A stretch of DNA of 53,794 bases from Alphaproteobacteria bacterium UBA828 (GTDB lineage: Bacteria; Pseudomonadota; Alphaproteobacteria; UBA828), in NCBI GenBank assembly GCA_002296185.1, contig DBHM01000022.1:1-53794 (forward strand). Reading direction: 5' to 3'. This document shows positions 37,603 to 46,188 of the stretch, piece by piece. Both the position numbers and the translations under genes were made by a program. The notes under the pieces were generated by a model. It worked only from the letters and a program-made list of their open reading frames with translations. It was not told where the DNA came from and did not search any database. The stretch's first letter is position 1. Each line of letters begins with the position of its first letter.

Positions 37603-38274
37603 TTAATAGTCGTGGCTTTCTCTTTGGACACGAATTTCCCACCTATTACGCTTAATCTCCTCGCGTAGTTCGTTCAAATTGCGATTAAGTAACTCTTTGG
37701 TTTCCTGCCTAGAACGTTTAATATTTGCTCTATTTTCGAGCTTTGTACGATATCTCTCAGCCCGAGCCTCTGCTAGTGACCTCTTTATTTCAGATTGAGC
37801 CTCCATACGATTGTGACGAGCTGCTAATTTTGTCTCTTCTCGACTAAGCTCTATTACTTTTTGAGCACCCTCTTTTGTTCGAGACTCTAAAGCCAACTCA
37901 ACCTCTACCTGATTTTTCTTTACCAATTCCTTAATCTCAATAGTATTGCTTGATCTCATAGCCTCTGATGCAAGAGTGTTCCTCTCTCTTAAAGCCTGTG
38001 ATTCATTTCTATCGAATATTCTCTGCTCTTTCTCGATAGCTCTATTACGCACTCGCAGTAGATTAAGCTCAGCTCTATTTATATCTCTTAGAGTTTCAGC
38101 ATCTACTTTATTCCTCTCCCTCAAAAAAACTACTTTTTCCTGTAAAGAATGTCCCACTGATATTTCACTATCAGTCATATCATCTGCTATGGCAGATTGA
38201 ATACAAAACCCGGAAACGAGCACAACACTGATTGCAAATATTTTACTAGTTCTTATCGATAGTAATTTTCTCAT
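37603..38274 (-). CDS. exported coiled-coil hypothetical protein
   Basis: A 223-residue protein with a signal peptide (about 1-30, ending AIADD) followed by an almost continuous charged helix rich in Glu, Arg and Asn, with leucines at heptad spacing (residues 40-220). Low-complexity runs such as RNRAIEKEQRIFDRNESQALRERN indicate a long coiled coil, perhaps spanning or bracing the periplasm. I recognise no enzyme domain. It is the upstream gene of a two-gene set with the 96-residue protein. Confidence 0.65.
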   Translation of the reverse strand: MRKLLSIRTSKIFAISVVLVSGFCIQSAIADDMTDSEISVGHSLQEKVVFLRERNKVDAETLRDINRAELNLLRVRNRAIEKEQRIFDRNESQALRERNTLASEAMRSSNTIEIKELVKKNQVEVELALESRTKEGAQKVIELSREETKLAARHNRMEAQSEIKRSLAEARAERYRTKLENRANIKRSRQETKELLNRNLNELREEIKRNRWEIRVQRESHDY

Positions 38275-38633
38275 TTACAATATCCATCCTCTTTTTGCTT
38301 TTTTAGAGAAATTTAAAAAAACATGCTAATTAAAACATTCTCGCAGAAAGCATATGCGAATCGTAAGTAATCTTCTCAAATACAATAATGGTTTTTTTAA
38401 TTTAGTTCAGGAAAATCGACCAGTTAAGAGTAAAAAACTAGTTATATATATGAAAAATATAGTAAAAATAGGATGATAGACGCATAAATTAAAATCAAAT
38501 TTTTACCCAATTTTTCACTAAAGGCATATATGCGCGTAGTTATCTCATTGAAACCTCTATATTTGCTTTCTGGATAATTTTAATACATTACTAAACTTAT
38601 TATTCGATAAATATATACAACAGCCAGTGATAA
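38275..38633. other. AT-rich divergent intergenic region
   Basis: This 359-base gap separates the coiled-coil gene from the MFS gene and must contain both promoters. It is very AT-rich with many A and T runs. I found no ORF with a plausible start, no strong hairpin and no RNA gene. Confidence 0.55.
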
Positions 38634-39947
38634 ATGAGTAAAAATAACCCACTTTCACTTCTTGCAACTAACCCTCGTTTTCGTCAGTTATGGGTTATTG
38701 GGCTATTCACAAGTATAGCCCGGTGGCTGGACATGCTCGTTGTTGGTATTTTTGCATACGAGTTAACACATTCACCATTTTTTGTAGCCTTGCTCGTTCT
38801 ATTAAGACTTTTACCATTAATAATTGTAGGGCCTATAATTGGCACTCTTTCAGACAGATTAAATCCAAAGAATTTATTCGGGTTTTCATTATGCTGCGCT
38901 GTAGTATCTTCACTAACCATATATATTTTATTTCTATTGGATATTGCTACCTACTGGCATATAGCAATATCTGTAATAGTTTCTGGATCAGTTTGGGCAA
39001 CTGATTTTCCGCTAAGAAGAAGAATGCTTGGTGATTCTGCTCAACTATCTGATGATGTTGATATGGAGAAAAAAAAGACGAATAGTGAAAATTTAGAAGT
39101 TGGAAATAAGAAAAGAGAAAAAAATAATAACAATATAGCTATAGCAATGAGCCTTGATAGTGCCTCGAATAATGCTACACGTATGATAGGACCTTTAACT
39201 GGAGGGTTAACTTACTATTGGCTTGGACCAGAAGGGGCCTTTGGAATACATTTTTTACTTTTTCTTTTTTCAGCCGTCTTTTTTTATTTCTTACCCAACA
39301 CGCAATTATCAAGTGTACAAGTCGCTCCATTGACAAAAGGGGTGAGGGAATTGTGGGAGGCAATTCAATATGCCGCTTCAAATAGAGACCTAAGGTCAGT
39401 ACTCCTAATTACTATAGTATTTAATATTTGGGGGTTTCCATTTCTCTCTATGATTCCCGTCATTGGAGGTAGTGAATTAGGACTAAATGCAAGCTGGATT
39501 GGATTAATTGTGGCCATGGAGGGACTTGGCGCATTCATCGGGGCTCTAATTGTGGCAATGAAAGTTAAAACCAAATATTTCCGAATACTTTTCTTCTATA
39601 GTTCAGCCCTACATCTTATACTTATATTTATTCTAGGGTGGATAGACGAAGCAATACCTTTTGGATTAATAGTACTTTTAATAGGACTTGTTGCTGCAGG
39701 ATTCACTACCATGCAAAGCACATTGATATTTACTGTATCTAAACCAGAAATGCGTGGTAGACTTTTCGGTCTTGTAGTTGCGTGTATTGGTACCGGGCTT
39801 ATAGGTAATGCAAATATTGGCCTTATGGGAGAATTATTTGGTGGCTCAAAAGCTATATCAATAACTGCTTTAGAAGGAATAGTCCCTCTCATCATTATTG
39901 GTTTTTTGTGGAAAGAATTGAGAAAACCAATTACTAAAATTAATTAA
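38634..39947 (+). CDS. MFS transporter (MFS_3/EntS-like)
   Basis: A 437-residue inner-membrane protein with about twelve hydrophobic segments. The start RQLWVIGLFTSIARWLDMLVVGIFAYELT is of the type seen in MFS_3 exporters, and the GTLSDRLNPKNL loop fits the MFS motif A. The central cytoplasmic loop (about 140-170) is unusually hydrophilic, ending in Asn runs (KKREKNNNNIA), and looks like an expansion. Substrate unknown; exporters of siderophores or drugs share this layout. It is the first gene of a co-directional set running to yajQ. Confidence 0.82.
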   Translation: MSKNNPLSLLATNPRFRQLWVIGLFTSIARWLDMLVVGIFAYELTHSPFFVALLVLLRLLPLIIVGPIIGTLSDRLNPKNLFGFSLCCAVVSSLTIYILFLLDIATYWHIAISVIVSGSVWATDFPLRRRMLGDSAQLSDDVDMEKKKTNSENLEVGNKKREKNNNNIAIAMSLDSASNNATRMIGPLTGGLTYYWLGPEGAFGIHFLLFLFSAVFFYFLPNTQLSSVQVAPLTKGVRELWEAIQYAASNRDLRSVLLITIVFNIWGFPFLSMIPVIGGSELGLNASWIGLIVAMEGLGAFIGALIVAMKVKTKYFRILFFYSSALHLILIFILGWIDEAIPFGLIVLLIGLVAAGFTTMQSTLIFTVSKPEMRGRLFGLVVACIGTGLIGNANIGLMGELFGGSKAISITALEGIVPLIIIGFLWKELRKPITKIN

Positions 39948-40037
39948 AAAATATTTAGTAAACCCAATAAAAGCTTAAATTTAATTAATAAAATTTATTT
40001 TATAAAATACTTTAGATATACAAGGCTAAAAATAAAA

Positions 40038-40442
40038 ATGTTTTCTGGATTAACTCCTTTATTTTCGTTTAGCTTCTTTGGTAAAACACGTAAAATTGAT
40101 CAGCTAAATTACGCACTAAGAGAGGCTGGAATTCATCCAGCTTTAGTGCCCGATTCTGTTCTATATACAATAGTAAAGCTTTTGAGAAACTCTCAATATA
40201 ATACTACTGGTGGTGATTTACATAGCATAGCAACTCTCATAGCGTACATAATGCTAAGCAAGAGAGCACAAATTTATATTGACAACCCAAAGGAAGCTAG
40301 TTCAATCGAATATAGAATTGAAAATGCTTTAAACAAGGAGAATAATTTTGATTCGCAAATAATATTACTAGCATTTCATGCAAACCTTATACATCCAGAA
40401 GTCATTAATGAATTCAATATTTCAATTTCAAAATTAGACTGA
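40038..40442 (+). CDS. hypothetical protein
   Basis: A 134-residue protein I do not recognise. It has a hydrophobic N-terminal 15 residues rich in Phe, but too short and without a clear cleavage site to call a signal with confidence, then a helical body (LNYALREAGIHPALVPDSVLYTIVKLL). It lies between two MFS genes and 19 bases before the second, so co-transcription is likely. Functional link is not inferable. Confidence 0.55.
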   Translation: MFSGLTPLFSFSFFGKTRKIDQLNYALREAGIHPALVPDSVLYTIVKLLRNSQYNTTGGDLHSIATLIAYIMLSKRAQIYIDNPKEASSIEYRIENALNKENNFDSQIILLAFHANLIHPEVINEFNISISKLD

Positions 40443-40461
40443 CTTATAGAATACTATTTGA

Positions 40462-41718
40462 ATGTCGAGCAAAGACGAATATCCCCTACAAGCTCTTGAA
40501 GGAGCAACTGGTCCAGGACTCAAACATGGAAGTCCGACATATGCTATAATCCGAATGATAGCAGGACTCCTACTAATGACAGTAGGAACTGCATCAATGT
40601 ATGTAGGCATGGTTGGATTAAAACCTATTGCATTGGAATTTGAGGTGTCACGCTCCTTAGGGTCAGTTCCTTACGCACTATTCATGGTTGGATATGGTTT
40701 TGGTGGAATTCTTCTGGGCCGGATTGCAGATAAATTTGGTATCTTTTTTCCACTTCTCCTGGGTTCCTTATCAGTACCCTTAGGACTTTATTTAGCAAGT
40801 ATTTCCAATGAATACTGGCAATATATAGCTGCCCTCTGTTTACTTACTGGACTTCTGGGATCATCAGCAACTTTCTCTCCTGTTGTAGCTGATATTTCAC
40901 ACTGGTTTACAAGGAAACGCGGTCTAGCACTATCTATAGTAATCTCAGGATCGTATCTCGCAGGAGCAGTTTGGCCCCCAATATTACAGTTATTTTTCGA
41001 CGATCATGGTTGGCGCACATCCCTACAATTAGTTGCAATCATCTCCTTATGCCTAATGCTTCCTCTATCACTTATTTTCTTAAAAAAACCAAAACATTTA
41101 ATTTCAGAAAATAAAATAGATGAGGACAATAGATTTATCAGCCCACTTGGTTTCTCGCCAAAGACATTACAAACAGTGATTTGTTGCGCAGGCATTGGTT
41201 GTTGTGTTGCAATGTCTATGCCGCAGGTACACATTGTATCTTATACTACTGACCTAGGTTTTTCTGCACAACGTGGAGCAGAAATGCTTTCCCTAATGCT
41301 TGGTTTTGGAATCATTTCTAGATTAATATCTGGTTTTATTTCAGACCATATTGGTGGGGCAAAGACTCTTCTTATTGGATCAGCTCTTCAAGGATCTGTT
41401 CTAGCTGCTTTCTTAGGATCAGATAGCCTAACTGGATTATACATCATTTCTGCCTGCTTTGGCCTCGCACAAGGTGGTGTGGTACCGTCGTATGCAATAA
41501 TTATTAGAACATATTTCCCACCAGGCCAAGCAGGTTGGAGAATTGGTCTATCTCTATTTTTTACTATAATAGGTATGGCTATCGGGGGCTGGGGCGCAGG
41601 TGCACTTTATGATTTAACTGGGTCATATGAGGTAAGCTTCATTAATGCGCTAGCTTTTAATGTAATTAACTTTCTTATTGTTGGGTTTCTTGTAATACGT
41701 GCAAGAAAATATAAATAA
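40462..41718 (+). CDS. MFS transporter, monocarboxylate/oxalate-formate-type
   Basis: A 418-residue inner-membrane protein with about twelve helices. Segment GILLGRIADKFGIFFPLLLGS is MFS motif A, and the second copy SRLISGFISDHIGG follows the central loop. The layout, with a GGW..GALYDLTGSY region near the end, resembles the monocarboxylate or oxalate/formate antiporter group often beside catabolic genes. A short cytosolic N-terminus (about 27 residues) precedes helix one. The substrate is unknown; an organic acid is the most likely class. Confidence 0.83.
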   Translation: MSSKDEYPLQALEGATGPGLKHGSPTYAIIRMIAGLLLMTVGTASMYVGMVGLKPIALEFEVSRSLGSVPYALFMVGYGFGGILLGRIADKFGIFFPLLLGSLSVPLGLYLASISNEYWQYIAALCLLTGLLGSSATFSPVVADISHWFTRKRGLALSIVISGSYLAGAVWPPILQLFFDDHGWRTSLQLVAIISLCLMLPLSLIFLKKPKHLISENKIDEDNRFISPLGFSPKTLQTVICCAGIGCCVAMSMPQVHIVSYTTDLGFSAQRGAEMLSLMLGFGIISRLISGFISDHIGGAKTLLIGSALQGSVLAAFLGSDSLTGLYIISACFGLAQGGVVPSYAIIIRTYFPPGQAGWRIGLSLFFTIIGMAIGGWGAGALYDLTGSYEVSFINALAFNVINFLIVGFLVIRARKYK

Positions 41719-41812
41719 ATTATAAAAATGCTTTCTCTTATTTTTGATGATTTGATATCCTTTAAAAAAGTATTTAGGTATTCTTTTAGTAAATTTAATT
41801 AGGAGTAAACTA

Positions 41813-42301
41813 ATGCCAACCTTTGATATTGTTTCACGTGTAGAGCTTCCCGAGGTAGACAATGCGATACAATCTGCAATGCGTGAAATTAGCCAACGTT
41901 ATGATTTTAAGGGGGCAAAATGCTCTATTGAGAGATCAGATGACTCATCTATACTAATCAAAGCTGATGATGATTATAAACTGAAACAAGTGCAAGAACT
42001 TTTCAAGGGACATATGGCAAAACGAAAAGTTTCAAGCGGTTATTTTAAATTTCAAAAAGCCGAGGATGCTTCAGGAGGCACTTTACGGCAAAAAGTAAAT
42101 ATAGTTACTGGTATTGAAAGAGATATGGCACAAACGATTATTAAAGCTATAAAGAGCTCTAAACTCAAGGTTCAGACCGCCATACAAGGTGAAGAACTAA
42201 GAGTATCAGGGAAGAAACGCGATGATCTTCAGGATACTATTGAACTTATTAAAGAGATGAAAATATCTCAACCACTTCAATACGTTAATTTTAGAGATTA
42301 A
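41813..42301 (+). CDS. yajQ: YajQ family nucleotide-binding protein
   Basis: A 162-residue UPF0234/YajQ protein. It begins MPTFDIVSRVELPEVDNA, keeps RYDFKGAKCSIE and ends QPLQYVNFRD, all characteristic. Two ferredoxin-like repeats are expected. Family members bind nucleotides, and some bind cyclic di-GMP and act with a transcription factor; none of this is shown here. TAGGAG precedes the ATG. It converges with the VOC gene, leaving only 4 bases between stops. Confidence 0.94.
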   Translation: MPTFDIVSRVELPEVDNAIQSAMREISQRYDFKGAKCSIERSDDSSILIKADDDYKLKQVQELFKGHMAKRKVSSGYFKFQKAEDASGGTLRQKVNIVTGIERDMAQTIIKAIKSSKLKVQTAIQGEELRVSGKKRDDLQDTIELIKEMKISQPLQYVNFRD

Positions 42302-42305
42302 GCCA

Positions 42306-42854
42306 TTATACTGGGGGGTGCGGAAACCATGAAAGAGGCTCTGGTCTTATCCATCCTGGTTCCCGACTGATAAGTTCATATTGCGGTTGAGCGGGATCAT
42401 CACTTTCAAAATAGGCCCAATGAACTCCATGCCAACCTCCTTCTTGAATAACAGTTTGACCATTTCTGACAAATGTCTGCACGCTCTCACTCCAGTCAGT
42501 ATCAAAGTCTTCTAGCAAAAAACCAATATGATGAACCCCACCTCTACCACCTGTTTTCTCAAGAAATTCTGTATAGATATTGGGCCCAAATAAAGGCTGG
42601 ATGATTTCCCAATTCATTTCGCCCGTCCATGCAAGAGCAATTCGCATTCCGTGTTCTACTTCCTCACCCCGAAAAGTTGTACTGTGCAGGTCTGGTGGGA
42701 TATATTCATTTACCCACCAAGGTCCAATACCTAACGAATTTGCGTAAGATTTCAAAGTTCTTTCAAAATCTGGGGTTACAACACAAATTTGTCTTGTGGC
42801 ACTTATAAAACTATTTTCCAAAACCAAATTATCGTTTACAGGTGGCTTTTTCAT
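42306..42854 (-). CDS. VOC (glyoxalase/methylmalonyl-CoA-epimerase-like) family protein
   Basis: A 182-residue vicinal-oxygen-chelate protein. Two beta-alpha-beta-beta-beta modules are suggested by ATRQICVVTPDFERTL at the start and GGVHHIGFLLEDFD in the middle; the VHHIGF histidine and the YELISREP Glu are the expected metal ligands. Size and pattern resemble Glyoxalase_4/methylmalonyl-CoA epimerase-like proteins. It precedes no obvious partner but is one of three small catabolic-type genes on this strand (42.3-43.9 kb). Substrate unknown. Confidence 0.8.
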   Translation of the reverse strand: MKKPPVNDNLVLENSFISATRQICVVTPDFERTLKSYANSLGIGPWWVNEYIPPDLHSTTFRGEEVEHGMRIALAWTGEMNWEIIQPLFGPNIYTEFLEKTGGRGGVHHIGFLLEDFDTDWSESVQTFVRNGQTVIQEGGWHGVHWAYFESDDPAQPQYELISREPGWIRPEPLSWFPHPPV

Positions 42855-42886
42855 TTCTTTCAGAGTCCATTACTATGTAAAATAAT

Positions 42887-43375
42887 CTAACCTGACCAGG
42901 GGGCTATTGGAGTCTCCCAATAATCTGTGTGGGCAGGCCCATTTATCTTGAGTTTGAGCTCTATATGCTTAAAACGCCATAAGCCATCATCTTCTTTAAC
43001 AAAATCTGTCTCATACCAACCTGCTATTAAAGTATCTACGTTACGAGCAGAATCATTTGCAACCTTTGCAACTTCCCATAAATAGTATTCGCCATAAGCG
43101 GTCTTACCGTCATCATTCACATTTACCATGAAATTCATCATATAATGGAATGCCCACGGGATCACAGAAGTGCAAGTTTCATGGAGCCCTTGCACTACAT
43201 TATCATGCCCCTTCCAGCCACCAATTCCCTCACAATTCCAACTACTATCTTTGGTAAAAATATTATCTAGCATTTCACGATTACCATTAAGATCAACAGC
43301 CTTCGCATAAGTTGCGACCAGTTGTTTGATTGATTCAATATCTTCTAACCTTTGAATTCGAGATTCAATATCCAT
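42887..43375 (-). CDS. SnoaL-like (NTF2-fold) protein
   Basis: A 162-residue SnoaL_4-type protein: a helical start (RIQRLEDIESIKQLVATYAKAVDLNGNREMLDNIF) then a curved sheet containing the IFTKDSSW segment. Relatives include ring-hydroxylase beta subunits, limonene hydrolase-like and isomerase-like enzymes, so the activity is open. The ATG at 43375 follows a strong AGGAGGG, so I preferred it to the TTG two codons upstream. It is 32 bases from the VOC gene and likely in the same transcript. Confidence 0.8.
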   Translation of the reverse strand: MDIESRIQRLEDIESIKQLVATYAKAVDLNGNREMLDNIFTKDSSWNCEGIGGWKGHDNVVQGLHETCTSVIPWAFHYMMNFMVNVNDDGKTAYGEYYLWEVAKVANDSARNVDTLIAGWYETDFVKEDDGLWRFKHIELKLKINGPAHTDYWETPIAPWSG

Positions 43376-43454
43376 TTTCAATCCCTCCTATAAATATTTA
43401 TTAATTTAGTATTAAAATTGAATGAAAAACATAAATTTCTCTATAGTCAAGCTT

Positions 43455-43859
43455 TTACCTCCAAGGCCCGCAATGCTCGAAAGCTTGAGTATCTTCATAA
43501 GCATCCCAAAACTCTATAGAATCATCATGAATATAAAAAATCCATGCCCACTTTGCATGATAATCTTTTCCTGAAATCCTGCTTCTACCATGCTCAGTTC
43601 CAGTAACCGCAACGCGATTATCTTCTACAATAAAGGAGGTGACCTGATGATCAACCATTTCAAGGGCTGCAGGCATGACGGTGAAGTATTCTTCTAATTC
43701 CTTTCTACCCTTCCAAAGGCCTTTCCAAGGGAAATCATCAGTACCAGCCATGTCGATAGATCCATCATCGGTGAAACATGACACTATATCTTCCTTACTA
43801 CCATTGGCTAATAATGATAAAAACCTCTCAACTACTATTCTCGGGTCTTTTTTATTCAT
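43455..43859 (-). CDS. SnoaL-like (NTF2-fold) protein
   Basis: A 134-residue SnoaL-like domain protein (DPRIVVERFLSLLANGSKEDIVSCFTDDGSIDM, then KGRKELEEYF and WAWIFYIHDDSIEFWDAYEDTQAF). NTF2-fold family members act as small isomerases, hydrolases or dehydratases; no catalytic residue can be assigned safely. ATG at 43859 with AGAGGGG before it is preferred over a GTG two codons earlier. It is co-directional with the larger SnoaL and VOC genes, and all three face the LLM oxidoreductase gene divergently. Confidence 0.8.
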   Translation of the reverse strand: MNKKDPRIVVERFLSLLANGSKEDIVSCFTDDGSIDMAGTDDFPWKGLWKGRKELEEYFTVMPAALEMVDHQVTSFIVEDNRVAVTGTEHGRSRISGKDYHAKWAWIFYIHDDSIEFWDAYEDTQAFEHCGPWR

Positions 43860-43999
43860 AATCACCCCTCTAAGACTAAGAAATTTTATGATATATTATT
43901 ATAACTATATTTTAACTCCATTTTAGAATCATTAAACAAATAGTATAATTGCCTTCATCAAGCCAATAAACTCATCTGATGAAATAGGGAGAGTTAATA

Positions 44000-44974
44000 A
44001 TGTCAGAAAAAAGACCAATTGGGGTATTTATTCTAGGGGATATAGAGCCTGAAAACATTATTCCTTTGAGTAAAAAGGTAGAAGAGTATGGATTTGATGA
44101 ACTTTGGTTTGCTGAAGACTATTTCATGATTTCTGGATTTGCTTCTGCCGCTATGGCATTGCAAGCAACAAAAACGATAAAGGTAGGAGTCGGCATTGTC
44201 TCTGCAGTTGTAAGACACCCTAGCGTAACTGCTATGGAAGCATCAACTATATCACGCGCCTACCCTGGTCGCTTTACTCTTGGTATCGGACATGGAGTCC
44301 CTGCATGGATTAAGCAGATGGACCTGTATCCTAAATCCGTTCTAAGCTCTATGAGAGAGAGTGTAACAAGCATTAAGCGCCTACTTGCAGGTGAAGAAAT
44401 AACCCAAAAAGGGGAGTATTTTAGCTTCGATAGAGTAGCACTCACCCACCCAGATCCAAATCTTAGCGTACTTACAGGTGTTGTTGGACCCAAGTCTATT
44501 GACCTCTGCGCAGATATTGCTGATGGGATGATAGTTTCTGTTCTTGGTGGCCCAAAATATGTACAAGCTGCACACAACCAGATCTCAAAAAGACGTGGGG
44601 ATAGTAAATTTAAAATGGTAACATATGCCCTATGCTCGGTTGGGGATGACATACAAAAAAAACGTGAGGATGTGAGATCAGCAACAGCATTTTATTTAAA
44701 TGCCATGGGCCCAACTTATATTTCAGATATATACGGGATAAGTCATGAGACTGAATCTATGATTAAAAAAGGTGGAGCTCGTACTCTGGAGTCTGCAATG
44801 CCAGATGAATGGCTGGATTTCCTTGCAATAGCCGGGTCTCCTAAAGATTGCGAAGATAGTATAAATCAATTTTTTGAAGCTGGCTCCTCTTCTGTTGTCC
44901 TCTGTATAGTCCCCACAGAGTCTTTAGCTGAACAGCTTCAGAAAATAGGTCAAGAAGTGCTACCTAACCTTTAG
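44000..44974 (+). CDS. LLM class flavin-dependent oxidoreductase, Mer-like
   Basis: A 324-residue luciferase-like monooxygenase family TIM barrel. GVFILGDIEPENIIPLSKKVEEYGFDELWFAEDYF at the start, TISRAYPGRFTLGIGHG and the late AGSPKDCEDSINQFFEAG are the family landmarks. The pattern resembles methylene-tetrahydromethanopterin-reductase-like (F420-type) members; cofactor FMN or F420 is not settled. No F420 synthesis genes are seen in the window. AGGGAGAG precedes the ATG. It is followed by tRNA-Lys. Confidence 0.82.
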   Translation: MSEKRPIGVFILGDIEPENIIPLSKKVEEYGFDELWFAEDYFMISGFASAAMALQATKTIKVGVGIVSAVVRHPSVTAMEASTISRAYPGRFTLGIGHGVPAWIKQMDLYPKSVLSSMRESVTSIKRLLAGEEITQKGEYFSFDRVALTHPDPNLSVLTGVVGPKSIDLCADIADGMIVSVLGGPKYVQAAHNQISKRRGDSKFKMVTYALCSVGDDIQKKREDVRSATAFYLNAMGPTYISDIYGISHETESMIKKGGARTLESAMPDEWLDFLAIAGSPKDCEDSINQFFEAGSSSVVLCIVPTESLAEQLQKIGQEVLPNL

Positions 44975-45025
44975 GTCTATTTTATAGTTTATTTAAATGA
45001 CTGTTTTTAATATATTATTTTGTGT

Positions 45026-45101
45026 GGGCGCATAGCTCAGTTGGCAGAGCGGGTGACTCTTAATCACTAGGTCCAAGGTTCGAATCCTTGTGCGCCCACC
45101 A
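45026..45101 (+). tRNA. tRNA-Lys (anticodon CTT)
   Basis: A complete cloverleaf: acceptor GGGCGCA (45026-45032) with TGCGCCC (45091-45097), D stem GCTC/GAGC, anticodon stem GGTGA/TCACT around loop CTCTTAA (anticodon CTT), T stem CAAGG/CCTTG around TTCGAAT, discriminator A and encoded CCA. It reads AAG codons. A degenerate copy of its 3' half is found about 1 kb downstream. Confidence 0.97.
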
Positions 45102-45319
45102 CTTTACACTTTATGATTAATCAATCGTGGATGATACTCGATTTTTGTGTGTAATGTTTACACCAGTGGCATGCATTGTCAGCTATCTGCCATTTTCTGT
45201 TAAAGTTTGTATGAATTGATATGTAGTTATGTTTTAAGATTTAAAAACTGACACCATCTTCTGTAAAAAAACCTCCACTAAATAATAAATACGACCTACT
45301 ATAAAGTATAATATCTTCC

Positions 45320-45973
45320 ATGAAGAACAACCTCATAGATATTTATTGTGAAAGATCCAATTTTGAGTATTGGGCTGAACCCATTAATGCGATAACTAAT
45401 CTTGCATTTATTATCAGCGGCCTAATGATTGTCTATTTAATACGCAAAACAAGTAAAGCTGCAGTTAAAGATATAGTTTTATGGATTTTTTCAGGCCTGA
45501 TTATAATTATCGGAATTGGTAGTTGGTTGTTTCATACTCATGCGAACAAATGGGCGATGATTGTTGATATAACCCCAATATTATTATTTGTCTTACTCTA
45601 TACTTGGTTTGCTATTCGCCGTTTTGCCTCTGGCTCTATATGGGTCTGTTCCATTGCCGTTATAGCAACTTTAGTATTGTCATTCATTTTAGAAACACAA
45701 ACAGGTTTTAATGGCGGAGCATACTTATCACCACTCCTAGCAATGCTAATAATGGGAGTTTTTCTTCATTACTTCAAAGGTCACCCTGCTGGAAAAGCCT
45801 TACTATTATCATGCATTATTTTTGGATTCTCATTAACTTTACGGAGCTTGGACGAGATCCTTTGCAATAATCTTCCAATTGGAACCCATTTCTTGTGGCA
45901 CTTATTAAATTCGATAGTACTCTACATTGTCTCTAGAACTCTAGTGCTTAATTCGGCGCAGCGTGAGAAATAA
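45320..45973 (+). CDS. ceramidase-like (CREST superfamily) membrane hydrolase
   Basis: A 217-residue integral membrane protein with about seven helices. The N-terminal IYCERSNFEYWAEPINAITNLAF is characteristic of the alkaline-ceramidase/PF05875 family, and the zinc-site residues H72 (GSWLFHTH), D83 (VDITP) and H190/H194 (THFLWHLL) are in place. Bacterial members may act on ceramides or other lipid amides; no sphingolipid genes are nearby. It is alone on its strand between tRNA-Lys and the decayed tRNA copy, a position typical of cargo at a tRNA insertion site, though nothing else supports mobility. Confidence 0.82.
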   Translation: MKNNLIDIYCERSNFEYWAEPINAITNLAFIISGLMIVYLIRKTSKAAVKDIVLWIFSGLIIIIGIGSWLFHTHANKWAMIVDITPILLFVLLYTWFAIRRFASGSIWVCSIAVIATLVLSFILETQTGFNGGAYLSPLLAMLIMGVFLHYFKGHPAGKALLLSCIIFGFSLTLRSLDEILCNNLPIGTHFLWHLLNSIVLYIVSRTLVLNSAQREK

Positions 45974-46120
45974 TCAAATTTATAAAATTATAGATATTCA
46001 GGATTTTCTATTTCGTTTCTTAAAAAGAGTTTATAAAACAACTATATAAGTCTATAAATTATAAATGTTTTTTATATTTTTATTGTCTATAGGCATTGAT
46101 TTTATAGAATTGTCATATAA

Positions 46121-46165
46121 GTCTTAATCATCGGTCCTAAGATTCTAATTCTTGTGCATCCACTA
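46121..46165 (+). pseudogene. decayed 3' half of tRNA-Lys(CTT)
   Basis: By hand alignment, about 36 of 46 columns match the anticodon-to-CCA half of the tRNA-Lys at 45.0 kb, from TCTTAATCA (46122-46130) to TTGTGCATCCACTA (46152-46165), with mostly G-to-A or C-to-T type changes. The T stem is broken, so it cannot be functional. Upstream sequence does not align convincingly to the 5' half. It could be the far copy of an attachment-site duplication or the remnant of a tandem tRNA. Confidence 0.75.
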
Positions 46166-46188
46166 TAAAAATTCGAAAAGTAGAAAAA

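Noticed and set aside
45102..46120. Integrated phage or integron between the tRNA and its remnant
   Set aside because: No integrase, recombinase or phage gene is present, only one ceramidase-like gene; I keep the attachment-site idea as a hypothesis only.
46090..46125. Possible 5' half of the decayed tRNA-Lys
   Set aside because: Only scattered matches could be aligned here; the 3' half alone is convincing.
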